DNA of 64,000 bases from Ailurus styani (GCA_002007465.1 LNAC01000032.1:9875217-9939216), one strand, 5' to 3'; numbered from the stretch's first letter, positions 36,176-49,030 are shown. Numbers and translations: made by a program. The notes: a model not told the origin generated them from the sequence alone.

Positions 36176-37224
36176 TACGTTTATCATTGATTCAAACATT
36201 CTATTCCCACCTACTCCATGCATAGCATTGTGCTGAGAAATGAGAGGGCAGTGAACAAGACAGCTTATTCATAAACCTCACCTTGTGATTAAAAAACAGA
36301 TAAATAAGGAAATAAATGAAATAATTACAGATTGTATCAAATATTCTAAAGGAAATCAAGAAAGTGTTGGGAGTAAGTAACTGAAAAAGGCTTACCTCTG
36401 TTACGGCCTCTTATACTTTTGTTCTCAGACTGGTTCCACACAAGCTGGCCAGAGAGCCAAGCAGGGGACCAGAGAAGCAGGCAGACAGAAGACAGACCAC
36501 TGAAGATGATCAGAGAAGTGGCAAGGAGAAGCCTTATATCATGTTTTCACGAATGTGTTGGTATTTTCCCACAAATCCTAAGGAGACAGGGTTCTTTCCA
36601 CTGAATAATACCATGCCTAAGAGAGTATCACCTATGCCTGATGAATATGGTTTCACAGTCAAAATCTCAACAAGTGTCTGTGTGTATTAACTCATTTAGC
36701 ACTACAAAATGCAACCTAATTTTAAACTCAGCATAATCCACATTATTCCACTCATGGTACACAATTTCCAAAAGCAAATTATTGGGTTTTTTGTTTTAAA
36801 TCCAAGTCCCACATAGCCTTCAACAAATTAAAATTTGAAAATTATTTCAAAGAAACAAAAAGACTCATACCAGGTTTAGCATGCTGAGTAGTCCCAATGC
36901 TATTTTTAGAAAGAGCAACACTTCTCATGTGCAACTTTTTCCAAATGATAGTAACAAGATCAAGGGTCATATCCTATCTAAAAACAAGACCTATACAACA
37001 TTGCTAAGATCTCTTATAATGGCTTATGTACAAGTCGTGTGACCTGAAGGATACAATACAAATAATTGTATTTTACATATGTCCTTCTGTTTACATACTT
37101 TATATTTAAAATATTCATATTACTTGTATATACTATTCTTATGTATTTGTTTTCATTCCATTCATTTATATTTTTCGTACGGCAGTGTTTGCATTGTACT
37201 GACAGCCTTTAAAAGAAATGCTTC
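36176..37224. other. Intronic sequence, no recognised gene
   Basis: AT-rich; no repeat family or gene recognised. Confidence 0.35.
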
Positions 37225-37430
37225 CCGTTTTACCAGCACTTCACATTCACTGGATAATTTGAGCTCCAGAACCTTGTGAAATATGTAAGTTAAGAGTATC
37301 ATCTTCCCCTCTGCACAGTGGTAGGATTAGAGCTCAGAAAGGTTAGGTAACTTGGCTAGTTCAGGTTGCACAGTACTTAGCAAGGCAGGACCCTGACCAG
37401 GCCTTCAGACTCTTTGTTCATGCCCTTCTC
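37225..37430 (+). mobile_element. MIR fragment
   Basis: MIR-like order: agcacttcacattcac, cttcccctctgcacagtgg, agctcagaaaggttaggtaac, ttggctagttcaggttgcac. Confidence 0.6.
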
Positions 37431-37859
37431 CCCACAGGACGCTACTAATTTAATACATGAACTCTGATGTGTCTCTCTCTTCAGCAAACCTGGCCTGTAA
37501 CTAAGAGCCATACCACTGCTGCCCTGCCGATACCCCGAGTGTCCAAATGCAACCGGAACGCGAGTACTTTTCAGTAAACATAAACACGAGCACACGTTTC
37601 AGTCAGGACCCCATTCAGTGTTGGGTTTGCTCCACTGCACAAAACTTACTAAAATGCACCACGGCCTTAAAGCATAACCCTTAATGGAACTGACCCTTTC
37701 ACTCAGTGGGAAATTTTGTAAATGAGAACGGTGACTCATAGCGCTAACTTACGGTTTTCTAAATTAATAATTTTGGATGCCAAAGCAAACGAATGAATTA
37801 CAGACCCCTATCCATCCCCAAGCCCAAAGTTGCTCAAGTGTCAAAGCGCGGTAGCAAAA
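37431..37859. other. Intron 1 sequence beside the CpG island
   Basis: CpG content rises from about 37,550. No repeat was recognised here, which may reflect constraint near the promoter. Confidence 0.4.
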
Positions 37860-38160
37860 CACAAGGAGAGAGGTGGGGCTGGAGCTTGCGTTCCTCTTCT
37901 CTGCGACCCTGAGGCAACCCACTCCTCAAAAACCCAGCGGGTGTCTTCCGACCCCCAATCCCGCCGGGACCAGAGTGCCTGACTACCCGGCCCCGCGACC
38001 CCCAGCGACCACGACCAGAGTCCTGCCGGGAGCTGCGGCTGTGGGGACACGCACGGCTGAGGCTGCCCGCTCCCCAGGGCGTCCCCACCTGTCTCGGGTA
38101 GCCCGCACACCTGGCAGCCCCAGCAAGGGCGGAGGATGCGCGGGGGGAACCCGCCCCTCA

Positions 38161-38560
<400 letters not shown>

Positions 38561-38811
38561 NNNNNNNNNNNNNNNNNNNNNNNNNNNNNNNNNNNNNNNN
38601 NNNNNNNNNNNNNNNNNNNNNNNNNNNNNNNNNNNNNNNNNNNNNNNNNNNNNNNNNNNNNNNNNNNNNNNNNNNNNNNNNNNNNNNNNNNNNNNNNNNN
38701 NNNNNNNNNNNNNNNNNNNNNNNNNNNNNNNNNNNNNNNNNNNNNNNNNNNNNNNNNNNNNNNNNNNNNNNNNNNNNNNNNNNNNNNNNNNNNNNNNNNN
38801 NNNNNNNNNNN
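38561..38811. other. Assembly gap (251 N)
   Basis: An unbroken run of N next to the METAP1 start codon, inside the CpG island. Open frames read across it on either strand are artefacts. Confidence 0.99.
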
Positions 38812-39120
38812 TGGCGCGCACGTGGGGGCTGCGAGGGAGCCAGGGGGAGACCTCCACCGGCTCGGCGCGGTCTCGCGTCTGTCCCGGGCGGGCGCGACCT
38901 CGTGGCGCCGGGCGGAGAAGGCCAGGTGTTGCCTTCTCATGAGGGAGGGGCCCTCATGTCTGGCGCTGTCTGTGCCTAGAGAGACAGCGCCCTGGTCGAG
39001 CCTTCCTGGATCGCAGGGTTTTGAATGTCCCCCACGCTCGCAGGAGGTTGGAAAGGGCGCCCCGCTCCTCTGCATTGGTCACCCGGCAGCTTCTTATGAA
39101 AGGAAAGTAATTCCCTTTTT

Positions 39121-39714
39121 AAAGTTCTGTTTCTCACGGAGAGTGTCTGCTCTGAGGCCTAAGGACCACCATTCAGTCATTCACAAAAAGGGGAGCCAGA
39201 GAGCTGTCAGGAGGAGATGGGCTGAGATTGGCTTCAGCCCTCCGTCGTGTCCGATTTTTTTCACACACCTCCCCGCCATTCACAATGTACGATGCTAGGA
39301 ATAGTAACACTACAACTACTAGATGTTCAATAAAACAATTCTGTATTATCCCAGTCAATTATTTAAAAGGTGAGTAGGGAAGAATTGTATTAATCTTGAA
39401 TCATCGGGGTTGAAAAGAGCTTTAGAAAAAAAAAAATGAAAGGAGCTTTAGAGGTCATCTGATGCAACTTGTTGCCCTGATCTCTTCAACTACATCCCAG
39501 ATCTGCCATTTTCTAACTTGTGCTTGAATATCTCCTGTCACTAGGGAGGGGAGAGGGACTAATACTTATTATCATCAACTAAGTGTTGTGAACTTTGTGT
39601 TATCTAGTCCATATTTTTTAAAACGTAACATTTAATAGAGGAGAAAACTCATGTTACTTTTATTTTTAATAAGTTTTGCTGTGTACGCAATACAAATAAA
39701 CAATGTGATGACAT
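39121..39714. other. Proximal upstream flank of METAP1, no gene
   Basis: Composition falls back to AT-rich by about 39,300. A short stretch at 39400-39480 with two copies of gagctttaga looks like an old repeat, not assigned. Confidence 0.4.
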
Positions 39715-39722
39715 CAAATACA

Positions 39723-39902
39723 TTTTTTAAAAGATTTTATTTGTTTGAGAGAAGGAGAGAGTGGAGAGGTGGGCACAGAGAGAGAGGGAGAAGCAGGCTC
39801 TCTGCTGAGCAGGGAGCTGGATGCAGGGCTCATCCCAGGACCCTGGCATCATGACCTGAGCCAAAGGCAGAGGCTTAACCAACTGAGCCACCCAGGTGCC
39901 CC
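39723..39902 (-). mobile_element. SINEC
   Basis: Ends gagccacccaggtgccc. Duplication CAAATACA at 39715-39722 and 39903-39910. Confidence 0.92.
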
Positions 39903-40350
39903 CAAATACACTTTAAAAAGTTAGACCTGAGCAAAAAGAAATCAACCACTAAATATATATGTGAATAGATCCATATGTATATATATGATACATATGTGTA
40001 TGGGTATATATGAAATATTTTTTAACAAAAACTGGACCATACCATGCTGAATCTTTAGTTAATTTCTTTAGTTATTACCTTGTGAACTTCCTTTGTTGTC
40101 ATTAAATATAGTATAACTTATTGATTTAATTATAATTAAATCATTAAATTATTGACTTAGTTATAATAAATAAAATTTACCACATAATTTTAACATCTGC
40201 ATAATATTGTATGGATAGTTTACTGAACCAAATTCACTAATAATAAACATTTAAGTTATTTTTAATTGTTATATATTATAAGCAAGGCTTCAGTGAATAC
40301 CCTTTTAGCTAGAATTTTGTGTACATCCTTATTTACTGGGGTTATATTCC

Positions 40351-40487
40351 TTTTTTTTTTATTATTTTAAGTAGGCTCTACACCTAGCATGGAGTCCAAC
40401 ATGGGGCTCAAACTCACAACCCCAGACCATGGCCCAAGCTGAGACCAAGAGTGGGATGCTTAAGTGAGTGAGCCACCCAGGTGCCTG
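40351..40487 (-). mobile_element. Short-form carnivore SINE
   Basis: Antisense: taagtaggctctacacctagc, catggggctcaaactcacaac (B-box side), ending gagccacccaggtgcc. It lacks the CT-rich middle. Confidence 0.85.
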
Positions 40488-40584
40488 GAAGATATGTTTT
40501 TAAAAGTGGAATTACCACATCAAAGGGTTGTCACTATTTTTTATAATATAACTTGTCAAATTTTCCTTTAGAAACTGTATACAA

Positions 40585-40779
40585 GAGGTGCCTGGGTGGC
40601 ACAGTTGGTTAAGTGTCTATCTTTGGTTTAGGTCATGATCCCAGGGTCCTGGGATGAGCCCCACATAGCTCCCTGCTCAGCAGGGAGCCTGCTTCTCCCT
40701 CTCCCTCTGCCTGCCACTCACCCAGCTTGTACACACTCTTCCCTCTCTCAAATAAATAAATAAAATCTTTTTTTTAAAA
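40585..40779 (+). mobile_element. SINEC
   Basis: Head gaggtgcctgggtggcacag and a long AATAAATAAAATCTTTTTTTT tail. Short duplication GTATACAA at 40577-40584 and 40780-40787. Confidence 0.92.
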
Positions 40780-41024
40780 GTATACAAATTTACAATCTGG
40801 TCATAACTATTCTGACATTATTTCCTGAGACTTTACTAGTGCTAGTTATTATTTATTTTAATGCTTGTCATTTTGATAAATGGGAAATTGTTTCTTGTTT
40901 TTTTATTTTATATTATAATGAGGCTGAACATTTTTCTCTGATTATCAGCATTTGTATGTTTTCCTGTATGTGTTTGCTTTTGTCAAATTTTCTTTTTTGC
41001 AGAATAATACTTTTAAAAAAAAAA

Positions 41025-41242
41025 GGGCGCCTGGGTGGCTCAGTGGGTTAAAGCCTCTGCTTTCGGCTCAGGTCATGATCTCAGGGTCCTGGGATCGAGG
41101 CCCGCATCGGGCTCCCTGCTCAGCGGGGAGCCTGCTTCCCCCTCTCTCTCTGCCTGCCTCTCTGCCTCCTTGTGATCTCTCTCCCTCTGTGAAATAAATA
41201 AATAAAATCTTTTAAAAAATAAATAAATAAATAAATAAATAA
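41025..41242 (+). mobile_element. Young SINEC with (AAAT)n tail
   Basis: Young-subfamily sequence throughout. The tail has grown into an AAAT microsatellite at 41218-41242. Confidence 0.95.
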
Positions 41243-41312
41243 GCCAAGACAGATTGGCCACACTACCATCGCCTATACACATCAATGCTTCATTTGTCCT
41301 TGTTACGTTTGA

Positions 41313-41897
41313 TGTGGGAAACAAAGGCAGAAGAAAAATTATTAATTTTCCTTACTATCCAGAGCCCTTTGACAAGTCCCTGAAACAGGGAGAGTGACAT
41401 TCCTCTAGGGACTCAACTGCTTCAATGTTAATACTTTGCTAAGAGCAAAAGGCAATCCTAGCTTAACAACCCCCCCACCAGCACCACCAGGGTCCTGTAA
41501 GTCTACTTTAACATATAAAAATTCCTTTGGAAACTTCCTTTATCTCTAAACCCCCCCAAGATACATGTTGGCAATCACCCCCCAAGCATATGGCCCACCG
41601 ATACACATCTGAAAGGTCTCATGATTAAGGTTTTAATAAATAGACAGTAATAAATGACCTTTCCCAACAATAGCTAGCCCTCTCAAGATCCTGGAAATCT
41701 TGCTTCCAAAATTCCTTAGAGACTTACACTATCCCTAACCCCCTCCCAACTTGAAAGTATATAATGCACCACTCCTCATGACCCCATTGTAACTCTTCCT
41801 GTCCACGGGTCCTGTCCCCGTGCTTTAATAAAATCACCTTTTTGCATCAAAGACATCTTAAGAATTCTTTCTTGGCCATCAGCTTTGAACCCTAACA
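41313..41897 (+). mobile_element. Solo LTR of a class-I-like endogenous retrovirus
   Basis: Single-copy LTR-type unit from about TGTGGGAAAC to CCCTAACA. A TATATAA box lies at 41758-41764. A polyadenylation signal AATAAA at 41827-41832 is followed by a T-rich stretch and ttctttcttggcc. No gag, pol or env sequence lies on either side, so only the LTR remains. Exact ends are uncertain because I could not find a matching target duplication. The subfamily is not assigned. Confidence 0.72.
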
Positions 41898-42364
41898 TAG
41901 TCTTTCCTACATCACCTTCAGCCCTTATCCACATGCATATTCACTGTTTACATGTTTGCAGTTACTGAAATTTTTTTATTCTACATTTCACATAATATTA
42001 TGCCATGGTTTAATCTTAGATTTAGGAAAAACACCAAGTTCTATTCCTTTTCTCCATGACAGCTCTTTCTGTGTTTGAGACCGCCATATCTTATGGGCTG
42101 TGAGTCTTACAGCATGCTCTCATATCTTAAAGTATGTTTAGATCCCTTGCAATCTTTCTCCATCTAATCTGGAGGAATTCCAGTTTGTTGTTCCCTGATG
42201 GGTTGTGTTCAGATTAAGCTAATAAAATAGAGGAACAGGAAGTATCGAAAATTCTAGTCCAAAAACCCCTCAGAGTTCTTCTAAGGCAAGGAGAGCCTGG
42301 AAAGTCTCCTGCTTTTGCAGGCTGTCTGTTCTGGAGGGTGCTGTGTCCTTGCACCTTCAGGAAA
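41898..42364. other. Flank sequence, no recognised feature
   Basis: No gene; possible old repeat content not assigned. Confidence 0.35.
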
Positions 42365-42830
42365 GCGATGCTGTGGGGCAATTAAAAGAGCACAGATGTT
42401 GCGTTAAGAAAGGCAGACTGAGTTGTAACCTCTGCCTCCAACTCTCCCTCCTTAGTCGTGTTTCCATGAGCACCTTGGGTTTTTTTTTCAATTTTTTAAA
42501 ATATTTTATTTATTTATTTGACAAAGAGAAAGAAATCACAAGTAGGCAGAGAGACAAGCAGAGAGAGAGGAGGAAGCTGGCTCCCTGCTGAGCAGAGAGC
42601 CCGATGTGGGACTCAATCCCAAGACCCTGAGATCATGACCTGAGCTGAAGGTGGAGGCTTAACCCACTGAGCCACCCAGGCACCCATCCATGAGCAACTT
42701 GTTTAAACTTATTTTCCATATCTGAAAAATACCGGCTAGTGTACCTACCCATAGAGTTTTATGATAATTGCATTGGACAGATTTTGTGAAGCACTTAGGA
42801 ATCCCATAAATGATACTTAGTTAGTCTTGC
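42365..42830 (-). mobile_element. MIR split by a SINE
   Basis: Left part gcgttaagaaaggcagactg, then right part ttaaacttattttccatatctg with gtgaagcacttaggaatcc, are consecutive pieces of a reversed MIR. Confidence 0.65.
42473..42686 (-). mobile_element. SINEC
   Basis: Ends gagccacccaggcaccca. Duplication TCCATGAGCA at 42463-42472 and 42687-42696. Confidence 0.94.
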
Positions 42831-43436
42831 CATTGGCTCCTCCTTCCTTGGTCCTCCTCACCTTCCACAAAAACAGCTGTTAAGTGACATAAACTTCCTA
42901 AGACCACCTTTCTGGCTATTCTTAAGATAATCATGCAAATCCCTCTTGTTTAAGCATAAAAAAGTGACAAAATAGATTTCTACAAAATTGTGTCAGTCAG
43001 AGTCCCTGTTTTATTTCTGTCTTCCTTCTGAGATTTTAATACTATACTAAATACTATACTCAATACTATTTAATACTATACTAAATACTATTCTCAACTA
43101 AAAGGAATCAGATCTCCTTGGAAAGCTGGCTCATTCCAGGACCAGAGCAGGGAAAGTACAAGTCTGGAAAGTACAGCACATGAGGTAGAGCACAAAAATT
43201 ATGGACACTGTAGAAAGGACACAGTAGCCAGTTTGAAGCATCTCCCACTGGCCAAACTGAATACAATTTGAACACCAGAATAAATAATGATAGTATCAGA
43301 TGATAACACACTGAAGAAAAATAGTGTTCCATGAGCCCATACTGATAAAAATACATAAATAAACAAGCAAATGGGGGACAAAAGTAAGCACTTCTTTACA
43401 ATAGATTGTTAACTAAGAAATTGGAAGAAAATTGAG
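42831..43436. other. Flank sequence with a local tandem motif
   Basis: At about 43036-43100 the motif taatactatactaaatac is repeated several times. Nothing else recognised. Confidence 0.45.
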
Positions 43437-45800
43437 AACTTTATTCTAAGATCAGGAACAAGACAAGGATGTCCATGATCACCACTTTTATTCGACATAG
43501 TACTAGAAGTCCTAGCTGTAGCAATCAGACAAGAAAAAAAAAACATTAAAGGTATCTAAATTGGTAACGAAGAAGTAAAACTTTCACTCTTTGCAGATGA
43601 CATGATAATATATACAGGATACCCCAAAGACTCTACCAAAAATCTATTAGAACTGATTAATTCAATAAAATTGCAAAATACAAAATTAATTACAGAAATC
43701 GGTTGCATTTCTATACACTAATAACAAAGTAGCAGAAAGAGAAATTAAGAAAACAATCTCATTAACAATTGCACCAAAAAGAATAAAATACCTAGGAATA
43801 AACTTAACCAAGAAGGTGAAAGACCTATACTCTGAAAACTGTAAAGCACTGGTGAAAGAAATTGAAGACAACACAAACAAATGGAAAGATATTTCATGCT
43901 CATGAATTGGAAGAATTAACATGATTAAAATGTCCATACTACCAAAAGCAATCTATAAATTCAATGCAATCCCTATCAAAATACCAATAGCATTTTTCAC
44001 AGAACTAAAAAAAAAATAATCTTAAAATTTATGTAGAACCACAAAAGACCTTGAATAGTCAATGCAATCTTGAGAAAGAACTGGAGATATCACAATCCCA
44101 GATTTCAAGGTACACTACAAAGCTATAGTAATCAAACTGGTATGTGGTACTAGCACAAAAACAGATCATTGGGAACAGGAAAGAAAGTCCAGAAATAAAC
44201 CCATACCAATATGGTTAATTAATCTATGACAAAGGAGGCAAGAATATACAATGGGGATAAAACAGTCTCTTCAACAAATGGTGCTGGGAAAACTGGACCA
44301 CTTTCTTACACCATGCACAAAAATAAACACGATATGGACTGAAGACCAAAATGTGAAACCTGAATATAAAAGAAAACATAGGAAGCAATCTCTTGGACAT
44401 CAGCCTTTGCAAAATATTTATGGATATATCTCCTCAGGCAAGGGAAACAAAACCAAAAATAAACTATTAGGACTAAGCCAAAATAAAAAGGCTTTTGCAC
44501 ATCAAAGGAAATTATCAACAAGATAGGAAGGCAGCTTACTGAATGAGAGAAGATATTTGAAAGTGATACACCTGATAAGGGGCTAATACCTCAAATATAT
44601 AAAGAATTTCTAAAACTCAACACCAAAAAAAAAAATCCAATTAAAAAAAATGGGCAGAGGGGCACTGGGTGACTCAGTTGTTTGAGCAGCTGCCTTTGGC
44701 TCAGGTCATGATATCAGGGTCCCAAGACTGAGCCCTGCATTGGGCTCCTGCTCAGCAGGGAGCCTGCTTCTCCTTCCCCCTCTGCTTCCTTATCCTCATG
44801 CTCTTGCTCTCTCTCTCTCATATTCTATCTCAAATAAATAAATAAAATATTTTTTAAAACTTTTTTAAAAATTTAAAAATGGGCAGAGAATCTGAATAGA
44901 TATTTTTTTCCAAAAAGACATACAGATGGCCAACAGACACATGAAAAGAAGCTCAACGTCACTAATGAGGGGACTGCAAATCAAAACCACAATGAGATAC
45001 CTGTCAGAATGGCTAAAATAAAAAAGACAAGAAATAACAGGTGTTGGCATGGATATGGAGAAAGAGAACCCTCATACACTGTTGGTGGGAATGCAAATTG
45101 GCACAGCCACTGTGGAAAACTGTATGGAGTTTCCTCAAAAAATTAAAAATAAAAATACCACAAACACCAGGAATTCCACTACTAGGTATTTTCCCAAAGA
45201 AAACAAAAACACTAATTGGAAAAGATATATGCACCCCTATGTTTATTGCAGCATTACTTAACAATAACCAAAATACAGAAGTAACCCATGTGTCCATTGG
45301 TAGATGAATGGATAAAGAAGAGGTGGTATATGTATTTTAAAAAGGAATATTACTCATCCATGAAAAAGAATGAGATCTTGCCATTTGTAACAATATAAAT
45401 GGTTCTAGAAATATGGTAAGTGAAATAAGTCAGAGAAAGACTAATACTGTATGATCATTTATATGTGGAATCTAGAAAACAAAACAAATGAAAAAACAAA
45501 AAGCAAGAATAGAGAGAACAAACTAATGGTTGCCATACGGGAGATTGGCAGGTGGGTGGGCAAAATGGATGAAGGGGAATGGGAAGTACAGGCTTCCAGT
45601 TATAGCATGAATAAGTCATGGCGATGAAAGGTACAGCATAATGTATATAGTCAAAAGTATTGAAATAGCATTGTATGGTAATAGATAATAGCTACACTTG
45701 TGCTAAGCATAACATAATGTGTAGAGTTGTCAAATCACTATGTTTTTGCACCTGAAACTAATGTAATATTGTGTGTCAACTATTCTTCAAATAAAAAAAT
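43437..45800 (+). mobile_element. L1 ORF2-3' UTR relic
   Basis: RT region (43440-43620, 'aagatcaggaacaagacaag' and 'ctctttgcagatgacatgat') is followed by the ORF2 C-terminal region. A residual frame at 45041-45307 reads [17 protein letters not shown]. The 3' UTR ends caactattcttcaaataaaa. 5'-truncated, interrupted by the SINE at 44660-44874, and full of stops. Confidence 0.88.
44660..44874 (+). mobile_element. SINEC in L1
   Basis: Perfect 14-bp duplication AAAAATGGGCAGAG at 44646-44659 and 44875-44888. Confidence 0.95.
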
Positions 45801-45808
45801 AAAATAAA

Positions 45809-46010
45809 GGGGCACCTGAGTGGCTCAGTCGGTTAAGCGTCTGCCTTTGGCTTGGGTCATGATCCCAGGGTTGTGTCCCACATCAGGCTCTCTGCTCATC
45901 AAGAGAGTGATTCTCCCCTTTCCTCTGCCCTTTACCCTACTCATGCTCTCTCTCTCTTGCGCACTTTCTTTCTCAATAAATAAATAAAATCTTTTAAAAA
46001 ATAAATAAAG
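45809..46010 (+). mobile_element. SINEC at an L1 A tail
   Basis: Head ggggcacctgagtggctcagtc. Inserted in the A-rich end of the L1 at 43437-45800. Confidence 0.92.
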
Positions 46011-46227
46011 TAAAACTAGAAAAAATAAATAATAGAAAGAATGATGGAGTTAGAAAATCATTATTTGGCAATCATTATAGCAGTAATTTTTTCAGTCCAG
46101 AATCATCAACAGATGAAAAAAAAAAAAAAAGACACTTTCACTGGTGAAAGGTTCTTAAGGAACGGGATATTTTCATAGTCTCAGTGCAACTCTCTACAAA
46201 ATATTTATCATTTAACAAGGTAAAATA

Positions 46228-46454
46228 GGGGCACCTAGGTAGCTCAATCAGCTGAACTTCTGACTCTTGATTTCAGCTCAGGTCATGATCTCAGGATCAT
46301 GAGATGGAGCCCCGCATTGGACTCTGAGCCCAGTGGGGAGTCTGCCTGAGATTCTCTCTCTCTCCCTCTCCTCTCCCTTTGGCTCTCCCCTGACTCATGT
46401 GTGTGTGCACACATGTGCTCTCTCTCTTTCTCTCAAATAAATAAATCTTTAAAA
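46228..46454 (+). mobile_element. Older SINEC with (TG)n in the middle
   Basis: Head ggggcacctaggtagctcaatc. The CT-rich part carries catgtgtgtgtgcacacatg. Confidence 0.9.
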
Positions 46455-46479
46455 TAATCAAGGCAAAAAAAAATAACTT

Positions 46480-47115
46480 CACAGTGAGAAACCTTGCAGA
46501 TATTCTCTTAACTGAGTTATCAAAGTTAAAGTCATCAGCAATGAGACAAATTGACTTTGTGCACCTTCTGATATGAAACACTGAGAACACAATCTATTTT
46601 CTGTGGTATTCTTGGCAGAAATGCAAAATTGATTCTAATCATGAGGAAACATAAATCAAACCCAAATGGAAAACTATACAATATAAATGATCTGTACTTT
46701 TCAAAATGTCAATATCCCAAAGACTTGAGGAACTCTTCCAGATCAAAAGAGACTAAAGAGATGTGACAACTGGGTTGGATTTTGGATGAAAAGAAAAAAA
46801 TGGTTTTGCCCTAAAGGAAATATAAAGATGGTATTGTATCCTTAAGAATTCCCTGATTTTGATAGTTATATTGTGTTTACAGTATTGGTTCAGAATATAT
46901 ATATGAATATATAATTCATATATATTGGATATATATTATTATTGAATATATAATTCATACGTAAATATATTCATATCTGAGAGAAAGTAAATGGTAAGAC
47001 ATTTGTAGCAGAATGTTAACAAATAGGGAACCTAGGTATACCAGCGTTCTTTTTACAATTCTTGTAACTTTTCTCTAAGTTCGAAATTATTTCAATATAA
47101 AAGAAGGTTTTGAAA
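46480..47115 (+). mobile_element. Old L1ME-type 3' end
   Basis: Ends acaattcttgtaacttttctc, taagttcgaaattatttcaa and tataaaag. An AT-rich tract at about 46897-46978 interrupts it. Confidence 0.6.
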
Positions 47116-47124
47116 ATTCTTTCT

Positions 47125-47330
47125 AGATGCTCATGACCTGCAGGATCAAGTCCAAACCAGGTTCTTTGTGTGTTAAGCCCTTGCTTAACTCATTGGTCTC
47201 ATCTCTCATTGTTCTTTATGCCTTGGCTTCAACCCTCCAGCAATAACAAACCACTCATGTTTCCCTAAACACACAATGCTATTTCATTTTTCCATGTTCA
47301 TATATATGCTGTTTCCTCTGCCTCAAATGC
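47125..47330 (+). mobile_element. L2 fragment
   Basis: L2-like order: caggatcaagtccaaaccag, cttggcttcaaccctccagc, atgctgtttcctctgcctc. Confidence 0.7.
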
Positions 47331-47334
47331 CCTG

Positions 47335-47455
47335 TGAGGAAGGTTCTAACCCAAGATCACATAGCCAGTAGGTGACTTAGCCTGGACTTGAGTTCAAGTC
47401 TGAAAGTCTGACTATAAATCCCTTGCTCTTAACCACTATACTTCACTGCCTGTAA
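47335..47455 (+). mobile_element. MIR 3' half
   Basis: agatcacatagccagtaggtg, then ccttgctcttaaccactatac, as in MIR. Confidence 0.85.
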
Positions 47456-47459
47456 TTTT

Positions 47460-47585
47460 TCACCTCTCTCTCCTACTGTGACTTTCTTGTGACATGAAGG
47501 TTTATATCTTTTTTTTTCTCTCTATTCCCAATCCTTAACCTTATCACAATGCTTGACATATAGCAAGTGCTCAATAAATGTTTTT
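47460..47585 (+). mobile_element. L2 3' end
   Basis: caatgcttgacatatagcaag, then tgctcaataaatgtttttcc, as at L2 ends. It may be the same L2 copy as 47125-47330, split by the MIR. Confidence 0.75.
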
Positions 47586-48269
47586 CCTTAAGTTTTTCTG
47601 TAAATATGAATTATATGAATTCAAATATACAAAAAAGAAAAAAAGATTGTGTGTGTGTGTGTGTATGTGTGTTTTTAGAGACAGAAAGAGAGAATACCTA
47701 GGTTATCATTAAAACCTAGCAAGAAGCCTGTGATACTCTCAAACTGGATAATTTGAGAAGAGTGAAGGATTTCCTAAAGATATTATGTACCAAGACAAGC
47801 CAGTGTCCTGGAAAAACAACAGAAATAGTACAATAAACAAAGATAACAATAGGGCAAAATTTCTATTCTTAGGCTTGAAGGAGTAAGGGGACTGGGAAAA
47901 TACCAAAACTTAGAGTAAGTTGGGAGGAGAGGGCCTCTTAACAGGAGCTGCGAGCTTTGCCTAAGAGACCTAGCCAACCCAAAGCTACCCTCAAGTCAGG
48001 AGTCTGAGACCTCATTCTCTTCCTACCTTTCAATTCTCTAAAAGCTAAAAAGGATAAAGAGCCCATTGATCTACAGTGGACCCTGTAAGTCAGCCTTTCA
48101 CAGTTGGATTGAGACGGGTGGAACATGGATCCACAAGGGTGAATGGGAGATAATCCAGAACAACATTGTACCTACCACCCATCTTCAGAAATGGAAATGG
48201 CCAATACAGTTGAAGTGCTCAGTGTGTCCCCCCCTATGGCCTCCCTCTCTCCTGCAGGGGAGGCGTTAT
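47586..48269. other. Flank sequence with a (GT)n tract
   Basis: A GT dinucleotide run lies at 47648-47672. No gene recognised; short frames on both strands overlap. Confidence 0.45.
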
Positions 48270-48790
48270 CCTAAAGTTGGTGTTTATTGTTCCCACGAAT
48301 ATCTTCAAATTTTATTTTTTTTTAAGATTTTATTTATTTATTTGACAGAGAGAGAGAGATCACAAGTAGGCAGAGAGGCAGGCAGAGAGAGGAGGAAGCA
48401 GGCTCCCTGCTGAGCAGGGAGCCCGATGCGGGCCTCGATCCCAGGACCCTGAGATCATGACCTGAGCCGAAAGCAGAGGCTTTAACCCACTGAGCCACCC
48501 AGGCGCCCTATCTTCAAATTTTATAGTGGCATTATACTGTTTGTAGTCTTCATCTTAACCTTTGTTCTTCATTACGACTGTTAGATTCATCTCTGTGGAC
48601 AATTTACTGCTCTGGGTTGTTTACATTCCCTATGATACAGTATTCGATTCTCTGAATGTACCACAGTATATGCATTCTCCTGCTGATAGACATTTACTTT
48701 GTTTTCCACATTGTGCTCTTACAATCAGTACAGCTGTAAAGGTTCTCACACTTCCACATAATATGTCATTTTTAAAATAAAATGGAATAA
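48270..48790 (-). mobile_element. Possible old L1 fragment
   Basis: cttaacctttgttcttcattacg, ttagattcatctctgtgg and ctgctgatagacatttac resemble reversed L1 3' sequence. Strongly diverged; split by the SINE at 48315-48508. Confidence 0.45.
48315..48508 (-). mobile_element. Young SINEC
   Basis: Perfect 15-bp duplication TATCTTCAAATTTTA at 48300-48314 and 48509-48523. Close match to the young-subfamily consensus. Confidence 0.97.
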
Positions 48791-48859
48791 TGGATTTTTC
48801 TGACAAGAATTCTTTCTTTCCTCTGTCATACCCTTATATTGGAGAAACATGTCATAAAC

Positions 48860-49030
48860 AATAGGTTGGGAGTCAGAAAACTGAGCTTCATCTATCTAGT
48901 TTCTAACTTTGTCTTGTGCAATGCATGGGAAATCTCTGAGCTTTGCTTCTTCATCTGTAAAATATTATGAAGATCAAATGAATTGGTGCCTATAAAAATA
49001 CTTTGTAAACTATAAGGCACCATATGAATG
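48860..49030 (-). mobile_element. MIR
   Basis: ggagtcagaaaactgagcttc, then tttgcttcttcatctgtaaaat, then tgaagatcaaatgaattgg. Confidence 0.8.

Larger units (their letters stand above)
39995..41020 (-). mobile_element. Old L1 fragment
   Basis: Reversed L1 text: ttaaaagtggaattaccacatc, aaagggttgtcac, then ataatgaggctgaacattttt. Interrupted by SINEs at 40351-40487 and 40585-40779. Confidence 0.75.

Noticed and set aside
41313..41897. Full-length endogenous provirus
   Set aside because: No second LTR and no gag, pol or env-like sequence on either side; only a solo LTR is supported.
45041..45307. 88-codon frame with [17 protein letters not shown]
   Set aside because: Decayed L1 ORF2 C-terminal region.
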